A stretch of 58,128 bases of DNA from Oscillospiraceae bacterium (lineage in GTDB: Bacteria > Bacillota > Clostridia > Oscillospirales > Oscillospiraceae): positions 1-58,128 of the forward strand of contig CACXAQ010000005.1 in assembly GCA_902765595.1 (NCBI GenBank), written 5' to 3'. The first letter of the stretch is position 1. Every line of letters starts with the position of its first letter. Made by a program: the position numbers and the translations under genes. This document shows, piece by piece, positions 40,806 through 49,318 of this stretch. The notes below the pieces were generated by a model that was not told where the DNA came from, ran no database searches, and saw nothing but the letters and a program-made list of their open reading frames with translations.

Positions 40806-40928
40806 GGTTATGTAGAGAAAAAGGGGGACAACGCAAACAGACAATGCAAAAAAAGCTGATGAAATCAAGGTTTTTCGTTGTTTCCGCAATTGTCTGTTTT
40901 CCTTTGTCTGTTTTTTCCTACATAGTTT
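40806..40928. repeat. Imperfect inverted repeat next to tRNA-Pro
   Basis: A TATGTAGAGAAAAA...AAACAGACAATGC block near 40808-40847 recurs inverted and degenerate at about 40880-40928 (TTTCCTACATAG on the + strand). It could hold integrase arm sites. The remaining 40929-40968 shows nothing. Confidence 0.45.
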
Positions 40929-40968
40929 CTTGAGCCTCCATATGAAGTCACTCATCAATATGGTTGGC

Positions 40969-41010
40969 AAAAAGGCAACTGACGCGTTTTTGTGTCGGTT
41001 GCCTTTTTTT
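40969..41010 (+). terminator. Terminator downstream of tRNA-Pro
   Basis: AAAAAGGCAAC pairs with GTTGCCTTTTT across an 18-base loop; a run of seven T follows on the + strand. Confidence 0.75.
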
Positions 41011-41103
41011 AATAACCGACTTTTTTCTTCCCGACTTTGATTTGATATTCACCTAGTAAATGACGATACTTGTTTTCATATTCATCACGTTCTATTCTTA
41101 GAC

Positions 41104-41337
41104 TTGAACAGCTTTTTCATGCATTTGCAGGAGCAGGATGACTGGGTCGCCACCTGGAGCGAGGCGACGATCGCTCGTATCAAGCAGGTATTGACCAAGA
41201 TCCTGGTCGAGACCGAGTATCTGGATGATCTGAAGGCCGACCATCTGAATCCCGTGTTGATCGAACCGATCCTGGAGAACGCGATCCGCGCCGCTGGGCT
41301 GGAGATCGCTCTGCCGGCCTTCAACTGCCTATCTTGA
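41104..41337 (+). pseudogene. brxA: 3' fragment of brxA (BREX, DUF1819)
   Basis: Seventy-seven codons match the end of BrxA: WSEATIARIKQVLTKILVET, then LKADHLNPVLIEPIL and an FNCLS end. BrxA is normally about 200 residues, so the 5' ~60% is missing. The frame has no convincing start. It ends 13 bases before brxB, as in intact BREX operons. Confidence 0.75.
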
Positions 41338-41350
41338 GAGGACTGTAGAT

Positions 41351-41914
41351 ATGAAAACATTGAAAGAAAGACTGGACCTCCTGAAAGAGGAGATCCAGAC
41401 AGATGGGTTTCTAGAGGGAAAAGGTCTCAGCAAAGAGGAGAACATCCGCATCTTCTGTTATGCAGCAGAGGAAGAGCAGACCGTTGCCCATTTCATCCAG
41501 CAGCTCCGGGTGGACCCGACGCTGAACTGCAGGCTGATGGAGTGCGACCTGTATCAGACCTTCCTCTCTCTTTGCGAGGATCTGGGGATCACCGAAGCGA
41601 TCCCCGAAATGGAGGAAGCAGAAGGCGGGATCTTCCTGCTGGAGCAACTCCATTCTGCGATCGGGGTACAAGAGTTTGTTTCCAAGATCCAGTATGAGCC
41701 CCATCGGCGCGGCGACGTGCTGATGCTCACAGGGGTCGGGAATGCGTTTCCGTTCATGCGGGTACACACCCTGCTGGAGGCGCTGCAGCCGTACTTTTCC
41801 GATATCCCGATCCTGGTCATGTATCCGGGAAGCTTCGACGGTCACTATCTGAGATTGTTTGACCGGCTGGAACCAAACGACTATTACAGAGCATTTTCGA
41901 TCATTGCCGAATGA
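41351..41914 (+). CDS. brxB: BREX protein BrxB (DUF1788)
   Basis: 187 residues, about the normal length. The C-terminal block is diagnostic: DVLMLTGVGNAFPFMRVHTL, then PILVMYPGSFDGHYLRLF and NDYYRAFSII. BrxB is a small cytoplasmic member of the BREX phage-exclusion complex, exact role unclear. It appears intact but its partners are not, so the system should not function. Confidence 0.88.
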   Translation: MKTLKERLDLLKEEIQTDGFLEGKGLSKEENIRIFCYAAEEEQTVAHFIQQLRVDPTLNCRLMECDLYQTFLSLCEDLGITEAIPEMEEAEGGIFLLEQLHSAIGVQEFVSKIQYEPHRRGDVLMLTGVGNAFPFMRVHTLLEALQPYFSDIPILVMYPGSFDGHYLRLFDRLEPNDYYRAFSIIAE

Positions 41915-41927
41915 GGAGGACGCAGCC

Positions 41928-43025
41928 ATGATGATTCGCAACATGTTCGAGGAGAACATCAACAGACAGATCAATGGCGTGATCAAGGTCGACCAGGACA
42001 CGACTGAGATCATCGAGCAGGAAGTCCGGGAGTACGTCATCACCACGGAGCTGAAAAAGCACTTTATGAGCTTCTTCAACGCCTATGGCGATTCCTTTGA
42101 CCGGCCCACGGACGATATTGGCGTCTGGATCTCCGGCTTCTTTGGAAGCGGTAAATCTCACTTCCTCAAGATGCTCTCGTACATCCTGGAGAACAAGCCC
42201 GTCGGCAGTGACACCACCGTGGAGCTGTTTCGCAAGAAGTTCGCGGATGATCCGGCGACCTTCATGCTGATCGACCGGGCCACCCGCGGCAAGACGAAGA
42301 CGATCCTCTTCAACATCGACATCGAAGGCTCCATGAACAAGGACAAGACGGCCGTCCTCCGGGTGTTCGCCAAGATGTTCTACAATCATCTGGGCTTTTT
42401 CGGAGAAAACCTGAAGGTCGCCATGTTGGAGCAGTATATCGACCAGATGGGGAAGACGGAGGATTTCCGCCGCGCTTTTGAGGAACTGAAAGCAAAAGAC
42501 CTTGAAGTGAGAGCTATGGAATTGGGCTCCGATAAATGGATCCCAGCCATCCACCAGGTACTGGTGGATAATACGCAGCTATTTAAAGGTGGCTATGAAA
42601 TCGAGAGGTCATATTATGGGAACATAGAACCTTTGAATCACCTCAAAACCAAAAATCCCACAGGTTGTCAGAGCTTTCAAATGCTGTCCTACAAATCTTT
42701 TTATGACGAAGACAATCTGAAAAAACTACTAAAAAAATGGGACGAACGAAAAGGGTGTTCCCTATCATTCAGTTCCAGAGGGAATCCTCCAGCTTATTCA
42801 TTTCAGTTATTCCCGGACAGTTTAGCTGTTCCTGTTGACGAGTTTATTGGGACTCTTATAAGTGAGTTTAGCAAAAAAATAGAAGGATATAACCAGTTCA
42901 ACAAAGGAAAGAATCAGCTTCTCAAAGAGATAGCAGTTTTGGAGAAAAAGCTGTACAAAAGAGCAAGAGAACCGTATTCGTTCTGGGAAACCTTCTTCGG
43001 GGCGTTTGCCGATTTATTCAGATAG
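41928..43025 (+). pseudogene. brxC: Chimeric brxC: BrxC N-terminal ATPase part fused to an unrelated AT-rich tail
   Basis: Residues 1-185 match BrxC: INGVIKVDQDTTEIIEQEVR, EYVITTELKKHFMSFF and a Walker A GFFGSGKSHFLKML. BrxC is ordinarily ~1200 residues. From about position 42490 the homology stops, the GC content drops markedly, and ~175 codons of unknown AT-rich sequence follow in frame (HLKTKNPTGCQSFQ, a Lys-rich C terminus, FWETFFGAFADLFR). The frame stays open to 43025 and the next gene begins 17 bases later. The central and C-terminal BrxC is deleted and replaced. GAGGAGGA precedes the ATG. Confidence 0.8.
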
Positions 43026-43042
43026 TCGATGAGGAGACGCAC

Positions 43043-45352
43043 ATGGATAAAAACGCCATCAAGAAATATGCCGTGTGGGCGCGGCGGGAGCTGATCTCCC
43101 GGGTGACCCAGCGGGCAGCACTATATGAGATCACGGAGGAGAAGATTACGGACGCCTCTGCCGACAGCGTCCGAGGCCGGGTGCTGTCTTCTTCTGAGAA
43201 GCGGCAGCGGCAGGCGCTGATCGCCCGGATCAAGGCCAAGGACTTCAAGCTGGTGATGGAGGAGATCGCCTATACCTGGTTCAACCGCTTCATCGCCCTG
43301 CGCTTCATGGAGGTCAACCAGTACCTCCCCTCCCATGTGCGCGTCTTCACCGATGACGAGGGCGCCTTCCGGCCCCAGATCCTCTCCGAGGCCATCGACC
43401 TGGAGCTGGATGGCCTGGACAAGGGCAAGGTCTATGCCCTCAAGACCGCCAATGACGACGATGCGCTCTTCAAGTATCTCATCATCGTCCAGTGCAACGC
43501 CCTCTCGGAGATCCTGCCCGGCATGTTCCAGCGGATCGAGGACTATACCGAGCTGCTGTTTCCGGATAACCTCCTGCGCGCGGGCAGCGTGATCGAGCAG
43601 ATGGTCACCACCATCCCGGAGGAGGACTGGACGGACCAGGTGCAGATCATCGGGTGGCTCTATCAGTACTACAACACCGAGCCGAAGGACCAGGTCTTCG
43701 CGGATCTGAAGAAGAACATCAAGATTACGAAGGAGAAGATCCCCGCCGCCACCCAGCTTTTCACGCCGGACTGGATCGTGCGCTATATGGTGGAAAATTC
43801 CCTGGGCCGTCTGTGGGTAGAGGGACATCCCGCCGCCAAGGAGAAGTTCCTGCCCGAGCATAAGGAGGACGGCTCCGTCCGCGTGGAAGAGGGCCGGTGG
43901 AACTACTATCTGGAGGAGGCGGAGCAGGAGCCGGAGGTGGAGGCCCAGCTTGCGGAGATTCGGAAGGGCTACGCCGCCATGACGCCGGAGCAGCTGCGGG
44001 TCATCGACCCCTGCTGCGGCAGCGGGCACATCCTGGTCTATCTCTTCGACGTGCTGGTGCAGATCTATGAGGACTACGGCTATACCGCCCGGGAGGCGGC
44101 GTCCTCCATCGTGAAGCATAACCTCTGGGGCCTGGACATCGATGAGCGGGCGGCCCAGCTCAGCTATTTCTCCGTCATGATGAAGGCCCGGCAGTACGAC
44201 CGGCGCTTCTTCAGCCGGGGCCTGCAGCCCCACGTGATTGCCATTGCGGAGAGCAACAACGCCGACCGGGAAGCCGTGGACTACTTCTGCAAGGGAGACG
44301 CCGGGCTGCGCCTTGCCATGGAGACCATCCTGGGCGAGCTGCGCGACGCCAAGGAATACGGCTCCATCCTGACTTGCACCAGGCAGGACTGGGACGCCCT
44401 CTATGCCCGCTTTGGCGAGGTCTATGACGAGATCTCCATGCAGCGGGAGGATGCCCTCGCCCTGCTGCCTCTCGTCCGCACCGCCGAGGCTCTGTCCCAG
44501 CAGTACGACGTGGTAGTGACGAACCCGCCGTATATGGGCAGCAGCGGCATGAGCGCAAAGCTCAGTGACTATGTGAAAAAGAACTACCCCGACAGCAAGA
44601 GCGATCTGTTTGCGGTCTTCATCGAGCGCTGCGGACAGATGGCCAAGCAGAATGGCTATCAGGCCATGATCACACAGCACGCCTGGATGTTCCTCTCCAG
44701 TTTTGAAAAGCTGCGGGCAAAACTGCAAGTTGTGGATACCGTCAACATGGCGCACCTCGGTGCAAGAGCCTTTGAGGAGATCGGCGGCGAGGTAGTACAG
44801 ACCACCAGCTTTGTTCTACGTCGGAGCCGTTCAAAAGATTATGCAGGAACTTATTGCCGTCTTATAGAGCCGACCACTCAGCAGGGAAAAGAAGACATGT
44901 TCCTTGCGGGCGAAAGCCGACATACAGCAAAACAGGACAACTTCTCCAAAATCCCCGGCTCCCCGGTGGCGTATTGGGTGAGTAAGACGGTTACTGATAT
45001 TTTCAAATCAAGTACAGTATCAGATGTATTTCGTGTTGGACACGGAATGCTCACGGGACATGATGAAGGGCACATTTTCTTTTGGTACGGCCCTTTTTCA
45101 GAAGGTCCGTTGCCATCTTCTTTGTCAGTTCCTTCTTGCGTCTCGTCCAGAAGTGGTCATTCTTCCAGAGGACAAAACCACAGGACCGATCCGAACACGC
45201 AAAGTTCTTCTTGCCCTCATAAACCGGCTGGCCGCAGCGAGGGCAGGTACCGATCACTTCCTTCTCCGGGGCAAACAGCTTTTTGCCATCCTCGGAAATG
45301 CAGGAATAGGTGGACACGATCTCTTGAACCATCGTGCGGATACCATCCATGA
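43043..45352 (+). pseudogene. pglX: pglX (BREX adenine methyltransferase), 3' part lost
   Basis: PglX methylates an adenine in the BREX host-marking motif. Seen: the N-terminal domain from MDKNAIKKYAVWARREL, SAM motif I in DPCCGSGHILVYLFD, and the catalytic NPPYMGSSGMSAK. Homology ends at about 45066, within VGHGMLTGHD of the target-recognition part; the full protein is ~1200 residues. Beyond that the frame reads antisense through topB until a chance stop. GAGGAG lies upstream of the ATG. GC content matches the host. Confidence 0.85.
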
Positions 45353-47042
45353 AGGTATCCGGGTCAGCGCCGCCCTTTGCGATTTCCGTCAATTTTTGTT
45401 CCCATTCCGCCGTCAGCATGGGAGAGGTCAGCGGCTCCGGCAGGACTGTGACAAGGTTGATACCGGCTTTTGTGGGGATCAGGCTCTTGCCCTTGCGCTC
45501 CACAAATCCGGCTGCTACCAGCTTTTCGATGATAGCCGCCCTAGTCGCAGGCGTGCCAAGCCCTTTCCGCTCCGCCTCATCGGGAATATCATCCTTGCCT
45601 GCGTTCTCCATAGCGGACAGGAGGGTATCTTCTGTGTAGGGCTTCGGCGGCTGGGTGAAATGCTCGGTGACAGCAACCTCTGCGCCGTCAAAAGTCTGCC
45701 CTTCGGTGAAGCCCGGGAGCGTGCCGCCGTCTCCGTCCGCAGATTTTTCCTTCAGGAAAGCGCGGAAAATGCGGTCGATCTCCCGCCAGCCTTCGGAGAG
45801 GTTTCGCTTGCCCTTTGCGGTAAAGGAATGGCCGCAGCAGTCAAAGGTGGCCGTGACCGCCTCATACACATACGGCTCCGCCGACGCACACAGCAGATTG
45901 CAGCAGACCAGCAGGAACAAACTGCGCTCGCCCAGGGGCAGAGCTTTGATATCCACTTTTTCAATCTCCATCGTGGGGATAATGGCGTGGTGATCGGATA
46001 CATCCTTTTCGGAGATCATGGCCTCCACCAGCGGGAAGAAGTTGCCGCAGCCATCAAAAGGCGGCAGCTTTGCTGCCAGATGGATCACACAGGAGACCGT
46101 TTCTGCCATGTCGGAAGTCAGATATCGGCTGTCCGTGCGGGGATAGGTCAGCAGCTTCTTTTCATAGAGGCTCTGGGCGTAGTCAAGGGTCTGCTTCGCT
46201 GTGTATCCGAACAGGCGGTTTGCCTCCCGCTGCAAGGTGGTGAGATCATAGAGCTTCGGAGGCTGTTCCTTCTTCTGCTCCTTTGTGACGGAAGTACAGG
46301 TGGCGACCGCACCCTTGCACGCCGCCGCTGCCTGTTCCGCCTCCGCCGGATCGGTGAATTTCTCCGACACCGCTTCGGCTCCGTCCAGCACCAAGCGCAG
46401 CAAATGATATTTTTCCTTGTGAAACAGCGTGATCTTCGCGTCACGCTCCGCCAGCATTGCCAGTGTGGGTGTCTGAACACGGCCCACATTCAAGGTGCGG
46501 TGATAGAGAACGGAGAAAAGACGAGTGGCGTTGATCCCCACCAGCCAATCCGCTTTCTGGCGGCAGAGGGCAGATTGATACAGGGCTTCATAATCGGTGC
46601 CGGGGCGCAGATCAGAAAAACCCTCCCGGATAGCGCTGTCCTCCATCGAGGAAATCCAGAGACGGAGGACCGGCTTGCGGCATCCGGTCATTTCATACAC
46701 CAGACGGAAGATCAGTTCACCTTCACGCCCGGCGTCGCAGGCGTTGACGATCTCCGTTACGTCCTCCCGCGCCATGAGGCGCTTCACATTGTCCAAAGCC
46801 GCCTCCTTGCCGGGGATGGGGGCGTAGCGGAAGGGCTCCGGCAGGATGGGTAGTTCCTCATAGCGCCATTTTTTGAAGCGTTCGTCATAGCCGCCCGCGT
46901 CCAGCGGGGATACCAGGTGCCCCACGCACCAGGACACGATCAGGCCGCTGCCCTCATAAAAGCCATCGGCCCTGGATGAAGCACCCAGGGCCGACGCGAT
47001 GGATTTTGCCACGCTCGGTTTTTCTGCGATAATCAGTTTCAT
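45051..47042 (-). CDS. topB: DNA topoisomerase III, C-terminal tip truncated
   Basis: Type IA topoisomerase typical of conjugative elements; it resolves and decatenates DNA during transfer. 663 residues: Toprim start MKLIIAEKPSVAKSIASALG, NACDAGREGELIFR with the acidic site, and the active Tyr in LLTYPRTDSRYLT. The C-terminal zinc ribbon CPRCGQPVYEGKKNFACSDR is present. Homology ends with LLKKGRTK, after which the last ~40 usual residues are replaced by a short random tail (RKCALHHVP) at the junction with pglX. It may still be active. Confidence 0.9.
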   Translation of the reverse strand: MKLIIAEKPSVAKSIASALGASSRADGFYEGSGLIVSWCVGHLVSPLDAGGYDERFKKWRYEELPILPEPFRYAPIPGKEAALDNVKRLMAREDVTEIVNACDAGREGELIFRLVYEMTGCRKPVLRLWISSMEDSAIREGFSDLRPGTDYEALYQSALCRQKADWLVGINATRLFSVLYHRTLNVGRVQTPTLAMLAERDAKITLFHKEKYHLLRLVLDGAEAVSEKFTDPAEAEQAAAACKGAVATCTSVTKEQKKEQPPKLYDLTTLQREANRLFGYTAKQTLDYAQSLYEKKLLTYPRTDSRYLTSDMAETVSCVIHLAAKLPPFDGCGNFFPLVEAMISEKDVSDHHAIIPTMEIEKVDIKALPLGERSLFLLVCCNLLCASAEPYVYEAVTATFDCCGHSFTAKGKRNLSEGWREIDRIFRAFLKEKSADGDGGTLPGFTEGQTFDGAEVAVTEHFTQPPKPYTEDTLLSAMENAGKDDIPDEAERKGLGTPATRAAIIEKLVAAGFVERKGKSLIPTKAGINLVTVLPEPLTSPMLTAEWEQKLTEIAKGGADPDTFMDGIRTMVQEIVSTYSCISEDGKKLFAPEKEVIGTCPRCGQPVYEGKKNFACSDRSCGFVLWKNDHFWTRRKKELTKKMATDLLKKGRTKRKCALHHVP

Positions 47043-47060
47043 ATGTCACTTTCCTTTTAG

Positions 47061-47089
47061 TTGCCGCATTCGGCATTTTGTGTTATAAT
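47061..47089 (+). promoter_or_regulatory. Promoter of the AT-rich cargo gene
   Basis: TTGCCG, 17 bases, TATAAT with a TGT extended -10; 31 bases before the ATG. Confidence 0.78.
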
Positions 47090-47120
47090 AATATTAAATC
47101 AAACGAAAGGTGGGGGTTAT

Positions 47121-47903
47121 ATGCAATTTCTTAAACAATGTAAAACGTGTGAGTTTAATTTCTCCGGAATATGTGCAGGTCACGGCAACACTTATAAGTA
47201 CGGCGATACAATAACAGACGATTCCCTCTCTTGCGATGATTGGGGCGCTAATTTGAACTACTTCACAGAGATAACCACTTGCGCTCCTTGGTATATTAGA
47301 GAACAGTATCAGGACCACAGAATCGACTATCCTACATTTGTAGAGTTACTTGACGCTGATAGTGCTGGAAAAGCTATTAAGGTTAACATTTTTGATGCGA
47401 TTAAAAGAATATATGGATTAAGCCTCGTGGATTTGGCTGTAATACTAAATGTCTCTTTTGGAGTAATGTACCGTGCTCGAAGTGTAGGGACGCCTGCGAA
47501 ACGACTAAAGAACTTTTCACAAACACTTTGTATTCCTGCTGAATTTTTTTCTGAGATTACCACGCATGATTTTCCCAAAATTGAGCAGTGCAAAATTGAA
47601 TTTGAAAAGCAGACTGATGTTAATACGGCCTTAAAAGTTTGCCCGGAATGGAAAACTGAACTTGCTCGTCAAGTAGCGAACACTATTCGTTGCCCAATAC
47701 ATATTGCGAAGGAAATTGCTCGTGTAGACAAATTGAATTGGCAAAAAGGTATGGATGATGAATTAAGCCCCAGCGAAAAGATGTTGATAGATTGTGTCTC
47801 CAAGACTGCTTCTAAAGCAAAGCAAACTTTGATGGCTGTTGAATATTCTATAGACATCGCCTCTATGCCACATTTTTACGCAAGATATCTCGACAACAAA
47901 TGA
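47121..47903 (+). CDS. Unknown cargo protein with Cys cluster and HTH-like region
   Basis: 260 residues from the ATG at 47121, which has AAGGTGGGGG upstream. The N terminus holds a Cys cluster (CKTCEFNFSGICAGHG, then SCDDWG). A central segment (FDAIKRIYGLSLVDLAVILN followed by VSFGVMYRARSV) looks like a divergent Cro/C1 helix-turn-helix. The rest is helical. It is AT-rich, oriented against the transfer genes and carries its own promoter and terminator, so it is passenger cargo, not transfer machinery. Regulation, toxin-antitoxin or defence are possible. No family is recognised. Confidence 0.72.
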   Translation: MQFLKQCKTCEFNFSGICAGHGNTYKYGDTITDDSLSCDDWGANLNYFTEITTCAPWYIREQYQDHRIDYPTFVELLDADSAGKAIKVNIFDAIKRIYGLSLVDLAVILNVSFGVMYRARSVGTPAKRLKNFSQTLCIPAEFFSEITTHDFPKIEQCKIEFEKQTDVNTALKVCPEWKTELARQVANTIRCPIHIAKEIARVDKLNWQKGMDDELSPSEKMLIDCVSKTASKAKQTLMAVEYSIDIASMPHFYARYLDNK

Positions 47904-47907
47904 ACCG

Positions 47908-47949
47908 AGCAACCTGCCGTACACTTCTTGAACGACAGGTTGCTTTTTG
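47908..47949 (+). terminator. Terminator of the cargo gene
   Basis: AGCAACCTG pairs with CAGGTTGCT and is followed by a T run. Confidence 0.82.
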
Positions 47950-47968
47950 TCGTATATCTTTTATCCAA

Positions 47969-49030
47969 TCATTTTACTTCTGCCTCAAAGTCAGCCACAT
48001 CTTCGGTCAGATATTCTTCATCCTCAAAATCGTAATCGTCGGGATCGGCGCTGACCTTTACACCCTGCTTCGGCTTGATGAACTTCACATAGGCAAAGGC
48101 TCCGCCGCCTGCCAGCACCAGCAGCAGGACAACGACCAGCAGACCGCCGCTGCTCTTTTTCTCCAGCTGCTCCGGTTCAGGCTCCGGCTCTGCCGCGGCC
48201 TCCTTGCCGATGCACTCAGAGAGATTGTTTTTGCAGACAGGGCAATTTGTGTTCACTGCACCAGCCACGCACTTTTCCTTGCAGTTGCAGACGGCGGGCG
48301 TTTCCGTTGCGGGCGCATCGTCGCCCATGAGTGTCAAAAGGTCAGCTTCATCCACCTGGTTCAGAAAATGCACGGTTTCCTCGCCCCCGTCGTCACGGTC
48401 AATAATGAGATAGAACACATTGCCGTTCTTCGTTTCCACCGTGATAAACTGCTTGCCGCTCCGGGTGCTGCTGCCGATATCGTCGATCAGCGACAGATTC
48501 CCGTCCGGCGTCAGAGCGGTGCCTCCGCTGCCGCCCATAAGCTGCTCAAACAGCTCGCTCAATTTATCGGAATCAATAGAGAAGGAAAAATTACTGTCAT
48601 TTTCGCCGCCTATATCGCTGAGCGTCATATAGCCGGAATAGACGTAGCCGATTTTTTCAGGCAGCCGAACCATATACCAGTCGCCGTCTGTTCCGATGAC
48701 CTCTACCACTGTTCCGTTCGGAAGCTGCGTGAAAGCGTAGTTATCCAGCCCGGCTCCCGTGCGGACATTCAGCTTGCCTCCATTCGTGGTGACGGTGCCG
48801 GTCTTGCCGGATTTCTCCGCGCCGCCCAGCATAGAGCCAAACAGCGCGGAAAGCAGTTCGGAGACATCGTCCCCGGTAATATCCGCGCTGTCAGTTGGTT
48901 CCGTCTGTGCTTCGGAGGTAGGGGCTGCATCCTCGCTGCTTGCAAAAGCGACCGTAGAAAAGGCCGTCATGCAGAGCATAACGGCCAACAGCACCGCAAA
49001 CGTGCGGATCATGTGCTTATTCTTCATCAT
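47969..49030 (-). CDS. CD1107-family mobile element protein (DUF4366) with SH3-like domain
   Basis: A signal peptide (residues 1-30, ending AFASS) leads into an acidic linker, then a bacterial SH3-like domain at ~82-140 (GGKLNVRTGAGLDNYAFTQL, DGDWYMVRLPEK). Next comes the CD1107/DUF4366 core (NGNVFYLIIDRDDGGEE, VHFLNQVDEADLLTLMG), a Cys cluster (CNCKEKC, CPVCKNN), a membrane helix near residue 300 and an acidic tail. It is a surface component of the conjugation apparatus. It overlaps DUF4315 by 14 bp. Confidence 0.88.
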   Translation of the reverse strand: MMKNKHMIRTFAVLLAVMLCMTAFSTVAFASSEDAAPTSEAQTEPTDSADITGDDVSELLSALFGSMLGGAEKSGKTGTVTTNGGKLNVRTGAGLDNYAFTQLPNGTVVEVIGTDGDWYMVRLPEKIGYVYSGYMTLSDIGGENDSNFSFSIDSDKLSELFEQLMGGSGGTALTPDGNLSLIDDIGSSTRSGKQFITVETKNGNVFYLIIDRDDGGEETVHFLNQVDEADLLTLMGDDAPATETPAVCNCKEKCVAGAVNTNCPVCKNNLSECIGKEAAAEPEPEPEQLEKKSSGGLLVVVLLLVLAGGGAFAYVKFIKPKQGVKVSADPDDYDFEDEEYLTEDVADFEAEVK

Positions 49031-49292
49031 CAGCGCCCTCCATCATGTCGGGATCAGCGGCGGCCTCCTTTTCCATCATTCCTTCCGGCAGGGAGATCAT
49101 GCCGCTGGCGTAGGCACGCAGGAAGGCGGTCAGCTCCTTGTTGTCCATGTGGACAGCCTTCACCATGCGGACAATTTCCAGATTTTCTTCCTCCGCAAGC
49201 TGTGCCTCCAGCGCACGAAGGCGCTTCTGCTGCTCCGTGATTTTCTCCCGGACCTTCTCAATGTCACGACGGATCTTCTCAGTAGTTGCCAT
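49017..49292 (-). CDS. DUF4315 family mobile element protein
   Basis: 91 residues: a coiled coil (IEKVREKITEQQKRLRALEA) then EIVRMVKAVHMDNKELTAFL and an acidic C terminus. This small protein lies between the CD1107 and CD1108 genes in Tn1549/CTn5-like elements. Its role in transfer is not known. Confidence 0.88.
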   Translation of the reverse strand: MATTEKIRRDIEKVREKITEQQKRLRALEAQLAEEENLEIVRMVKAVHMDNKELTAFLRAYASGMISLPEGMMEKEAAADPDMMEGADDEE

Positions 49293-49318
49293 AGATCAAT
49301 TTACCTCCATATCATTTG

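Noticed and set aside
41104-45352. Functional BREX system
   Set aside because: Three of the four genes visible are truncated or chimeric, and pglZ and brxL are absent from the window.
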